Positions 53,451-64,000 of a stretch of 64,000 nt of DNA are shown here, one piece after another. The notes under the pieces were generated by a model. The model worked only from the letters and a program-made list of their open reading frames with translations. It had not been told where the DNA came from and searched no databases. The stretch is from Todiramphus chloris collaris (lineage: Eukaryota > Chordata > Aves > Coraciiformes > Alcedinidae). The stretch covers positions 8,959,745-9,023,744 of the forward strand of contig JANVCC010000011.1 of assembly GCA_025345505.1 (NCBI GenBank). Reading direction: 5' to 3'. Numbering within the stretch: position 1 is the stretch's first letter; the number at the start of each line of letters is the position of its first letter. The position numbers and the translations under genes were made by a program.

Positions 53451-56137
53451 TTCTGAGAAAATCAATTTTTTGTTTGGAACTAATCTCTAAGATTTTCTTC
53501 CGGGTAAGGCATTATAGCAGATCTGTCTACTCTACCTTTATGATGTATGAATGGAAATAACTTATTTTTCAGATATCAGTCTAGGTTGCAGCAATGATGG
53601 AGTGAGGGGAGAAAGCTTTGAAATTTGGAATCAAATAGGACCTAGAGTTATTCAAAGACATTTGACAAAACAAAACAGGTCTTGCAAAAATCAAAACACT
53701 GCAAATAAAGTTATCTTTACTTTTGCAGTCAATCATAACACAGACCAAGTATCCATGTGAGGGCAGGAAGAAGAAATGAAGACATGTAAAACGTAACTAT
53801 TCAAGTAATTTCAACACTCATTCATGATTAACTAAAATGCCACATTTCAGATTAAAATGTATTGTTTAGAACATATATACAATCTATCAGCTATGACAAA
53901 AAAGTGACCATATATGGTATATGTGAGCATCCAACCTTCCTGTGGTTATGCTGTGTAAGAACCACACTCTTTCCCCACTAACTTTTAACACAAGGTAGTA
54001 TAGTAGAATTGACACCTGAGAAGGTACCTTTCCTAAACTCAGGTACAGACATTATGCTGAACAACTTTTGATAACTATTTTCAACAGGTTAAGCAGGAAA
54101 CAGGAAAAGGAAGGAAATGGCACAGGCTAGGAGCAGGGTGTGAACAAGGTTCTAGAGGAAGTCCCATGTAATCCACCACATTGTTGGCGGATATTAGAGC
54201 ACTGTTTTTACCCGTACTGTCAAGAGAATTTACTGCCTGAATTTATGTGGTTTGTGCTGTGTCCATTTCTGCCATGCCTTTTCCTGTAAATTCTGTTTCT
54301 TTCCTGATCAAACTTGTGCTTCCTCAAACTTTGCTTAGTCACACCATGCTTACTACTTGCATGAAAGCAATCTAACACATTACAAGATGCGTAGCTTTTC
54401 TTTTTTTCACATAACTGCTCTCAGCAGAAAGGAGATGCAAGTCAGCACACCACTGAACACAATTTCAGTTTTATGATAGCATGGCAATGGCTTATTTTGT
54501 AGCTCTAGCTACATTACCTATGAAGGTCTGTATAGTGAAATTAAGTTACTATGGGTTCATCTTAAATAAGCTTCCCCAGAAAAAAGACATCCCTTTCACT
54601 TAAAAAACACCAAAGAAACTGTCCATGCACTCCCTTCTAGTTGTCTCATTTAAAAATGAACATAAAAATAGAGTTAATATTAGAGTTTTATGACAAAGCA
54701 ATAGTCATTTGGACATTAAATACTGTGCTAGCATATTGCACAACTTACACATCTACCATTATTCTTATCCTTTCACTTGACAATAAAATCTGGATACTAA
54801 CTATCCTTTGTGTCTTCCACTCGCAGAATTCAAACCTTAAACTTCTCTTCTGCCTTCCAAAAGTGCAGAAAGTGTACTGGGTAGAGAGGCAGGTGGCTAA
54901 TAACTATATCCAAGAGCAGCTACATTTAACTAAGAAGCAGTGCTGTGAATTCCTTAGAGAGAAGGAAAATAGAAAGATACAAAAGGGGAAGGGGAAAAAG
55001 GAAAAACACTACATTGCAACATTGAGCTATAGAAGTCAGAAACAACTGAAGTGGAATTTCCTAAAACAGTACCAACTCGCAGACTTCTGCCAGCATAACT
55101 GGAGCAGGGAGACTGGCGGGTATGATTTGTAAGTGAACCAGCAGAAGCCCTTACCAATGACTTAATTAAACTAGCTAAACTGGTTTAACTGATTGAGCTT
55201 TTACTTGTACAGCATGTTTGCTTGTTGCACAGGGTTTTACTAGATGGCCCTGAAGCTTCACTGTATAGCTGCTTCACAGCAGAAGCTTTCTGGCTTCTAA
55301 CATTATACTAACACTCTTAGAACCACAAAAGAACAATGGCACAGACAGAGCAAAAGAGATGCAAGTTCCTATTGCAAGTGAGGCTGCTCATCTGTAATGT
55401 TTACAAAGAACAGTTTGGTTTTGAATTATCTTATGCTATGCATTTTTTGCAGCAGATAATTTTTACACTGAGAGACAGAAACACGAGAAAAAGAAAAAAT
55501 GTTTTAAGTGGCCACTGTTAAAACCACAAAAATCAAGGAGCTCTGTTGGTGGAACCAAATGATCTTTACTGGACAATTACTACTACATTGATGGGGGGGG
55601 GGTTTGCACACCTAGAAAAGCACATATAATTAATCACTCTATATTTTCACTGAATCCTTACTTGTGACACCTTTTTGCAAGCCCTGTTTATGTGCATTTC
55701 CCCCCAAGTAGCAGGAATGCAAAACTTACTGCTTAGAGGTGAAGTTCAATGAAATGACAGTATGAGTATAATGGCAGCACAGTAGTAATAATGCTGTTCC
55801 AAGTTCAGGTCTCCTCCTTCTACTATGCATCATGCTCCAATGATGTGAACTTCCCTTTTCTCTCAAGCAGATAATATTAATTGGCCTTAACTAAAAATAA
55901 CTGCTTGTAGCCAGTGTTTATCTTTAATTTTGTTGCTTGTTGCCAGACCTGATGAGGGGACACCGAGTCTGGAAGCCTAGTCAGTTTTTCCAACTACGCA
56001 GTCTAGTAAGAGATAGTAATTTAGCCTCTCCCTGTAAATCTTCTTTTAACTTTATGAATGGCTGAAGACATCAGTAGGAAACAAATACATCTGTTAGCAC
56101 TTATTAGCAAATGTTGGTGGTGTTGGCTGTTAAAAAC
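53451..56137. other. non-coding stretch, nothing recognised
   Basis: Unique AT-rich DNA with a perfect CArg-type palindrome at 53908-53917 and a G10 run at 55593-55602. A 163-codon plus-strand frame (54641-55132) is Leu/Ile-rich at first and Lys-rich later; I recognise no domain in it and did not call it. Confidence 0.55.
53908..53917 (+). promoter_or_regulatory. perfect CArG-box match (possible SRF site)
   Basis: The ten bases CCATATATGG fit the serum response factor consensus CC(A/T)6GG exactly and are self-complementary. I see no promoter, TATA box or CpG-rich sequence near it, so occupancy is unsupported. A match of this length can occur by chance in AT-rich DNA. Confidence 0.25.
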
Positions 56138-56215
56138 TCATAGAATGGTAGGGGCTGGAAGGTACCTCCAGAGGTCGTGGAGTCCAACCGCAAACTCAGA
56201 TCTCATCTTCCTGTC
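56138..56215 (-). mobile_element. short CR1 3' end, antisense
   Basis: TCATAGAATGGTAGGGGCTGG, then AAGGTACCTCCAGAGGTCGTGGAGTCCAACC, matches the antisense CR1 3' terminus closely. Only some 60-80 bases are kept; the sequence to the right is not convincingly CR1. This is one of the better preserved termini in the window. Confidence 0.88.
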
Positions 56216-56603
56216 TGTCCCTCCACATACGTTCGTCAGTGCAAGGAGTTGAGTAGCTCATTTTAGTACAGACAGGCTCAAAGGTATGACTGAAAAAGCC
56301 TCCACTAACATAACCAGTCTTCAAATAAAAACCACTCTCTAACACAGCTATAATAAATATTTTATCTCATTCTTTATAGTGATTAGTGTCATGGAGCTGC
56401 AATTTTACAGCAGAAGGGCACAGTTCAGAGACTGGAGAGGCAGGTTACCAACACAAGTAACTCCAGGCATGAGCAAGGAAGCTCTGCAGGAGCTCTTCAA
56501 CCCTGACCAGTTTCAGCTTCATGAGAAAATAAAACCTGCATAGAGGCTGCCGTATGGGTGAGTGGGAAGAGAGGGGCTGCTTTTACTGGAACCACATGAA
56601 CCT

Positions 56604-56639
56604 TAAAAAAAAACAAAAAAACAAAAAAAAAAAAACCCC
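56604..56639 (+). repeat. A-rich tract ending in CCCC
   Basis: A9, A7 and A13 runs separated by single C, then CCCC. The pattern is shared with the tracts at 59033-59068 and 60751-60880. Confidence 0.9.
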
Positions 56640-59032
56640 AACAACTACTGAGGGTAAAGTATACTCACTTTAAAAAGACCCCAAAAAAATTACCCTTTTC
56701 TAAATATCTGAATACTCACTAAGGAAACAATGAAAAGGTAAAAATCCCAGCACAAAATGGGGTCATATCGCAGAGCATCACTGCAAGTGTCACCAAGGTT
56801 CAGAAGGGTAACATACATTCTACTTCCTTGCAAAAACTGTTTCAGATACAAAAGATCAGCATTATACAGTTGCTTAGTAGAGGAAAAAAGGTTAAATTAA
56901 TGAATGAGACTAGATAAGATATTTCCTTTTTTTGTCTCTACTTTGTAAAATAAAACTCCCTTTAAAAATAATTTCTAGTACCTCAATTCATATGTTCCAG
57001 ATTTAAATCTAGTATTTATTTCTCCATACCACACACATATGTTATGCATGTCTACTACATGCACACATATACTGCTGAAAACATTTTCAAAGGGATTATA
57101 CTAAAAAAGAGAGAGCTTTTATTTTACAGTTTAATGAGCCATTCTTCTCCCTCCACTTACTCAAAGTTTTCCTCTGATGTCCACCAGACAGTTTGTCTAG
57201 ATTCTCTAAAAAAAATTTCACATTGTCTGAAAGGCTGCAGAAGTTCAAATGACCCACTAAAAACATGTGTGCTGACAATACAGAAATTGGGAAGTTTTCT
57301 ACACAGAACAGCAGAGCAATTAAGGACTATGAAATGCAGTGCTCCGTCCTGTAAGAACTGGTGCATGTAAGCAGTCATATCCTCCCAGACATTCCATCAA
57401 CTCAAGTGAATTACTTGCATAGGGAATTTATTCTGTACAACAGTTTTTGAGGGATCCCCCCTCAACGGTTCAGTTAAGGAGTTTTCAAAGTACGTATGAT
57501 CATTCCTTCCACAGGGAAAAATACTGACCAGATTTCACAGCAAGCTAACACAAATCCTAATTCCTTTCAGGAATTTAATTTAGCTTTAGCATTCTGTACA
57601 ATTAGAGAACATTGGTAACAAATCAGTTTTTGATTTTAAATTAACTGTCATTACTTGTGACAAACTGTTTACGAAAATTATCAACTCAGTTTTACAACTG
57701 TAAGTCTTCAGGTGCTTTTGGTTTGAGTACAGATCCCACAGAGTCAAAGAAAGGTAAAAAGTACACCACAGAGCATTATGAATTGACTGAAGGTCACAGA
57801 ATGAAGAAGCTGTGTGGGAACAGAGGAAAAAACCTGAGTATATGCCCTTTTGTACATGCACAACACTGCATTTCAGGTAGTTCCATATAAATAATTTTTT
57901 CCATAAAACAAATTGTATACAAGATATTAAACTTAATTTTAGAAGTAGACTCTTCTAAAATGAAAGTGAAGCATTAAAAAAATTGCTGAAAGCCACATTT
58001 GAGACATGTGCAGCTATTTGGTGGGTGAATTTCAGGTATTATTTATTCAAGATGGTTAACATGGTAGTTCAGAATTACAAGCATTTTTCCAGCTCTATTT
58101 CTCTAATTAAACCTTGGAAGAAGAATAACTCAGGTCACCTTAGAAGGACTTTGAAAGGAAGAACAGGTTAGTTTTGTCTTTGTGTTTGATAGTACAATAA
58201 AATTGAGACACAGGACATTAGGGAAGGATAAATAAAACACTAAGATCTGCATCTTACCTTCTTCTGTCTATAGTTACTAGATGTTCTTTGAGACAGTGAT
58301 TTGGCAACAGCTGACAACTGTGTATGAACCATGTCTCTAAAGTGCCATGGCCACATGATGCAGACAACACAACAGCAACGTGCAGTAAGATGGGCAGTTT
58401 GCTCACATGCTGTCAGGGTCCTGGGGCAGCATGATAAGGAAGCTTGGGGTGAGGGAACAAGAACCAGAAGAAAACTTTCAAGCTCTGAAAAGCTGATAAA
58501 CACAGGTGGCAAAAGGAAAGCTGGATGACATGAAGCTCTTGGCTCCAAATAGGAAATCACTTTCAGCCAAAAAAAGATAAAAAGGAATTTCATTTGCTTT
58601 GTGCTATCGATTAGTAAGTAAATACTGACAGATAAATCAGACCACTTATCTGTCTGTCTACCTGTCTAAAAGGGAAACCAAGGTTTAATTAAGCTGTTAA
58701 ACATGAAACAGCCAAAATAATGGCAATAACATGCAACCATAAGCAACCATGAAAGTTATGAAACAAGTTTCTGTTTTAGAGACGGTTTCTGTTGAAAGGG
58801 TGTTTTTAATCAAGGCTTTTGATAATACTGGCCTATAGCCTCTGGGTAGGCAAATGCAAGTTCTCAGGAAGAACGAGTACTAAATTAATCTTTCAAAGGG
58901 TGTGGTGAGTCCCCATGCAGAGGGAAATTGAGAAATCAAGGTTTTTGTGAAGCAGCAGATCCATACACTCAACACCTTGCACAGTCTTGAATGTCTTGTA
59001 ATGTGTGTATTTCTCTCAATATTCCCAGTCAT

Positions 59033-59068
59033 GAAAAAACAAAAAAAAAACCCAAAAAAACCCCACCC
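59033..59068 (+). repeat. A-rich tract passing into AAACCCC words
   Basis: GAAAAAACA and A9 lead into CCCAAAAAAACCCCACCC. It is low complexity without a retroposon body. Confidence 0.9.
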
Positions 59069-60750
59069 TGTAAAAGCAGAAGTCATTACCACCTTCTGTA
59101 GAGATGACATTTGTTTACCTTTTTCCTTCTTCTTGGGTGGGAGGTACCAATGTTTTTTCTTTAAATTTATGCTCTACTTGTTTCTTCCCTTTCATCCCTC
59201 ACCGCCTCCTGTCACAACCATCGGCACTAAGTATCCATCACTGAAGGAGGAGTCTGAAGTCAGAGTAAGTAAATAACTCATCCTATTACATGACAGTAAT
59301 TTACTCACACCTTTGTCTTTTTCAAGGGTAACTGAATGACTACAGTGTCTATATATAAAATAATGTATTTCATATGGCTGTAACGGAGCCCAAAAATGAG
59401 CATTAAGGCATTCACGTACACTTGTCTCTTTCCAACTCTGAAGAGAACAACATGTGCTGATCATAAACCTAAACTTCTGTAATACACTCTGTCATTTTAT
59501 AATTTTACTAACAGCACCAGTGAAATTGTAGTAGAGTAAATAATTAGGTGATGACAGGAAATGGGGGACCCTTTCAGGACTCCGTCTCCACCATGAGTTT
59601 CCCAAATAGTTCCCACAGTATTCTGGAAGGGAATTGCAGCACTTACAGACACTGAACACAAAGATACCTAACCAGTCAAATACTATGTCCGATAGGAAAC
59701 AATGCAAACAGTATGCCATTTGAGTTGATATGCATTTTACAAAAGCATGAAAGCTGTTAAATGGTCGACACATGACACTTCAGAAAAAAAAGCACTCCTG
59801 TACATAAAACTAAAATCCAAAAACAACAAAGAAAACACAAACAAAGAAAAAAATCAACATCACTTAACAACTCCTCCACATATGCACATATACTTACTGT
59901 TAAAAAAATGACAGTATTTGATTAGGACTGGAATACTTATAAGTAAACAGGGTCACTAAATCATGACAGCAGCAGTTAGACCAGCTAGTCTTACAATCCC
60001 AAATAGCTTGCTTTTTGCCGCATCACTCTTGCTCTCATCTTCAGTGTTATTTGCTGTTAATGTTACTTAATATTTAAGTAATACAAACTGAAAGACAATC
60101 AGTAGATGTTCCAGATACAGGCTGAATTTTTCCAATACAGTAAATAGAATATTTGCCAGACTAAGCTTGAATGCAAGTGCAACCCTTCACAATTAAGATT
60201 AAATGCCATAGTTACCCCACAGGCACACAAAACACTGTTTCTCTTACACTCTTTTTTGCAAACAAACAAAAAAAAAAAAAGAAAAATGTTCAATCAGACA
60301 ATGTTTCCTAAAGCTGAGGGAATCCAACTCAGGGCTATGTAATTAAATTGCAATAAAGGTGGAAATACCAGCAAGTATTCTCACCTTAGCTTCAAACAAC
60401 AGTGGGACTGAATTCAGTTTCTAGGAGCTTGTGCTTTCTATTACTTTGGTTTAACAATTCTAACAAGATATTTGGTCCTGTCAGGAAAAATAAGATACAC
60501 AGCCCTACTCTGTAAATCCAAAGCTGCAGAAGTACACTTTGCAATACATTGTATGTAAATGCTAAGCACCTCTACAGATTTTACCTACAGAGAAGAGTTT
60601 CGCACAGCAGCCTGCTCCAACAGTAAAACAATTGCCAGAACAAGTGCAAAAATGAATCAGGCCAAAATACATGGATTACTAACATACCCACCCACACATA
60701 AACAAGCTACAGAGAAAATAAAAACATCCGGAGCTGGGAAAGTTGCCAGG

Positions 60751-60880
60751 AAAAAAAACCCCCACAAACCAAAAACAAAACAAAAAGCACACACAAAATA
60801 AAAACAAAACCAACAAAACCAAAACAAAACCCTAAAAACACCAAAAAAAAAAAAAAAGAAAAACGAAAAAAAACCACAAC
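60751..60880 (+). repeat. A/C-rich low-complexity tract
   Basis: About 130 bases of AAAAC, ACCAAAAC and AAACCC words with an A15 run inside. It resembles the tract at 20779-20890. Confidence 0.9.
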
Positions 60881-62190
60881 CCTGACTGACTTCAGGGAAG
60901 ACAAAGGATAAGGTCAGGACACCTTCTCTTGGCCTCACAGTCTTTTAGGACTAGGTTTGAGAAACACTGTCAGCCATCTCATTCTGCCAATTCTATAAAT
61001 CCTTATGGAAGCTACTTTAAGAGGCTATTGCCAAACCCACACTGACTTCCATGTCTAACATACAGTTAATAATAAAAACAATGTACAATTAAGTTCTGAA
61101 TAAATTGAAGCCGATTTAAGGAGCTGTAATTTTCCAGCTCCAAAGAAATTACATTTTTGAAAATACAACTTCTAGATAGCATTTTCAGTCCTTGTTTCAA
61201 TCTCTGATTATGTTCTCCTCTTCCTCATGGCTCAGGGGTCTCAGGAAGGGGAAAAAAAGTGTTTAGTTTCCTTTTTAGCTTTTTTTTTTTTTTTTAATTT
61301 ACAATTTGAACAGCAGCATATTTTAAACAGAAACACTCTACTGAGGCTTTCTCAAAAACACAAAGGACAAATTTGATCAAAAAGAGGAAATAATTGAGTC
61401 TCTTTAGTATATAAATTTATATCATCTAACATTGAACTTTATCAGTGAAGCAATATTATGTGTATTTTAAATAAGAATGTCTTTTTATGTTGTCTTTAAG
61501 CACCAGCAATTGCAATGTGTATTAAAGAATGAAAAGCAACACATTTTGCTTCCAAACTCAATTTTCACTAGTTCTAATCAATATTTAATCACAATTAAGC
61601 CACTGCCTTTTCAGAAAGTTACTTTTTACTAGTAATGTTGCAATATAAAGTACTTGTCACTAAAAGCTAATAAAAACCTTAACACTGAAGCTTCCCATTA
61701 CCATGTGTTCATGCTGCATGCATTTAAAACCCTCTCACTTTTGCATAGTTCGTAAAACATTCACAGGGTGGCTCCCACAAAACATTCGACAGCTGACAGC
61801 CCCAAACAGCAACCCCTCTTTTCTCTCCTTCCCACACCCCCCCAAGGAATCCCCCTCTCTAAGCCTGGCATCAAAACATCCAACGAACCGATTGCCACTG
61901 TTGGACAGCCAACACCCCACTTGTCCCCACGACAAACATACTGGATCCATTCTGCTGACTGCAGTGAGCACGGCACCCTTCCCATCCAGCTGAGAGTATC
62001 ACCAGTTCGCTGAGACAAGGAATGGGAAAGAGCCTCTGTCTCTGCCAGGGAGTTTCACATCATTCCCAGGCCAAACACACAGGGCAGCTGCCTGACTGGG
62101 AGCTCCCTCACTTCCTCTGAAGCCAGACAAACAGGTTGAGGCGTGACATTATTTGTAATCATGCCTTGGGCATCCAGGACAGCCTGGAGT

Positions 62191-62208
62191 GCTGCTGCTG
62201 CTGCTGCT
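62191..62208 (+). repeat. GCT trinucleotide repeat, six units
   Basis: Six perfect GCT units preceded by GGAGT and followed by CTGTGCTG. The nearby plus-strand frame would read it as Cys and the minus strand as Gln, but no gene is supported here. Confidence 0.95.
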
Positions 62209-62624
62209 CTGTGCTGAATTCCCTTAGAAAAGCAAATGTTGCCAGGTCAGAGACTACTGACTGGTACAAGATCATCTTGGTGGATCTCTGTCTTTGTGGG
62301 GAAGATGGGCTGGGATAAGAAGACTTTGTTTTACCAGTTTTTCTTTCACCACTGTAAGAGTAACAACAGCAGCAATAATAGATAATAACACAACAGTGAT
62401 GACATGCTTCATCCCACAAAATCTTAAGTGATGTTGACAGAAACAAACAAACAAAAAAAAGACAGACAACATCTTCACATGATGGAACCTATATGAAAGT
62501 TTCTTTCAGTGATTACCTTCTCTTGTATTTCACCATAAAGATAAGAAGTTTAATGGCCATACTTATAACCTGGAATAAGAAACTAGTTCTCCTGGGCTCT
62601 CATACCCAAGACAACATTTAGGAT
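62209..62624. other. non-coding stretch, nothing recognised
   Basis: Unique sequence with an AAAC/A-rich patch near 62440-62460. Confidence 0.55.
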
Positions 62625-62735
62625 AGAATCATAGACTCGCAGAATCATTTAGGTTGGAAAAGACCTTTAATATCATCAAGTCCAACTGTTAACCCAGCAC
62701 TGCCAGGCCCACCACAATCTAAACCATTTCATAAG
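62625..62735 (-). mobile_element. short CR1 3' end, antisense (CR1-Y-like)
   Basis: TAGAATCATAGACTCGCAGAATCATTTAGG, GTTGGAAAAGACC and TCATCAAGTCCAACTGTTAACCC follow the antisense CR1-Y type 3' end very closely. The next GCACTGCCAGGCCCACCAC and TAAACCATTTC blocks belong to the same segment. About 110 bp remain. Confidence 0.92.
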
Positions 62736-64000
62736 AACAAATATGTAGACAGTATTCTAGTAAGATTTCCAATGAAAAAGCTCAGTAATTGAATTGCAAA
62801 TTCCTGCCAAGTACGTAAAAAAACCCGTAATTCACTGACCCATAAAGCAAATTATCTTTTCAGGTACTGAAAAAAATAACACTGCTTTCCATAGTCTGTA
62901 TATAACCTCAGTGCCTTGGCAGATGCCACAACTTCCAGTAGTGGCTACTTAGGCAAAGCTGGCCCAGACATCACTTAATTAATAGCATTCAAAGTACTTT
63001 GGAGAGCTGTGAAGGCAGTATGAACTTACGAGCCCCAAAGCAGAGGTGGACACAGTGGTAACAGAGAGTGCAGTGGCAAAACAGGAGGGAAGGACAACAG
63101 GAGTGGTACCAAGCAGCAGTTGGAGGGCCAGCAAAGCAGACATGGGGAACACTCTCTATCCCAGAGGGCAAACTATGGCTGTGAAGGGCCCCTGCATGTG
63201 CACAGGCCCAGTCTTATGAAAAGTTTTAAGAAAGCACTAATGGGGATGGGTAGGGGTGTGTGAGGTGTGTAAAGCAGAGGGTCTCAGCAAGGAATCACCC
63301 TGTGTCTCATTCACAATCTCTTGCAACCTCTGGTTGGCTGTAAAGATTAAAAACAAACAAACAAACAAAAAACCCCAACAAACCCAAAGCGTATAGAGAA
63401 GAAAATTAAATGACAAACACAGATAAGGATCTCCACTGTGTGCCCATGATTCAGCATGAACATCTTTGACATCACACAACTAATTTGCACCATTTAAAGA
63501 CTGTATTCTGCTTGTTTAACAAGAAATCCAGGTTGCTATTTGACTTGAGGCAGCAGTACAGTTACGCAAAGCCCCTGTCCTGTTTCATTGATTCTAAAAT
63601 CCAAGCTATACAGTACAATTTCAGAAATAACTACCACTACACTTCTTGCTAATTTTGAAATAAACTTACCTCCCTAGTCCTGCTAGCGATACTGGCAAGT
63701 CCTCTGGAGTACAGACAAGCCTTAAGGTTTTCACATGCAGCAAATTCAGCTTACCAGTATAACGCTATCCAATCCCACACAGAATTGACTTTGTAAATTA
63801 AAACTGCCAAGCATGGCTCTGCACCACAATTTCCTGCTTTCTAAACCTTCATCTGCTATCAGTAAAATCTGTCTCAGATGTTGTCACACACACAGTTTTA
63901 CACTGCAAAGCTTGGTTACGCAAAGAATTTGTTAAAGTAAGACCAGAAAGAAAGAAATAAAAAAAAAAATTCAATCAAAATCCTCCCATCTCTCTCCTAA
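62736..64000. other. non-coding stretch, AAAC repeat, one exon-like cassette
   Basis: Unique sequence with an AAAC microsatellite at 63350-63374 that runs into CCCC. A minus-strand cassette at 63670-63703 has a strong GTAAGT donor. No gene was recognised. Confidence 0.55.

Larger units (their letters stand above)
56216..62190. other. non-coding stretch with A-rich tracts
   Basis: About 6 kb of unique sequence with A-rich tracts at 56604-56639, 59033-59068 and 60751-60880 and a T16 run at 61280-61295. Exon-like minus-strand cassettes occur at 58258-58317 and 60385-60420. No gene or RNA was recognised. Confidence 0.55.

Noticed and set aside
54641-55132. 163-codon plus-strand open frame
   Set aside because: AT-driven Leu/Ile/Lys-rich composition, no domain, no flanking signals.

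Overview
The window looks like ordinary bird nuclear DNA, mostly intron or intergenic sequence. It is AT-rich by eye, CpG-poor and has no CpG island. The dispersed repeats I can name are CR1 non-LTR retrotransposons of the avian/sauropsid kind, recognised by the 3' motif that reads (on the minus strand) as TCATAGAATCATTNAGGTTGGAAAAGACC and by decayed reverse-transcriptase ORF2. I saw no Alu or L1 and no bacterial-style operon. Another sauropsid is possible but less likely.

Layout: 1-13298 has no recognisable repeat beyond poly(A)/poly(T) and T/G-rich tracts. It holds the best protein-coding candidate, a 124-nt minus-strand exon (12205-12328) followed in phase by a 47-nt minus-strand exon (6492-6538). 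A MIR-like SINE relic and an antisense CR1 lie at 13165-14110, and a sense CR1 at 15840-16538. From 16540 to 51949 there is about 35 kb of unique AT-rich DNA broken only by simple repeats: A/C and G/T low-complexity tracts, T29, A11G18, C20, and a purine-rich block near 40150-40430. Two antisense CR1 copies lie side by side at 51950-53450. Short antisense CR1 ends lie at 56138-56215 and 62625-62735, with a GCT repeat at 62191.

No complete gene, RNA gene, CRISPR array or intact mobile element could be supported. All reading frames longer than 150 codons lack a domain, a paralogue or codon structure I recognise, and their number is what AT-rich non-coding DNA gives by chance. Exon-like cassettes with good splice sites occur on both strands, which is also the background expected in large introns, so they are offered as candidates only. 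The sequence gives no clear evidence for a new biological system; the findings are modest leads.
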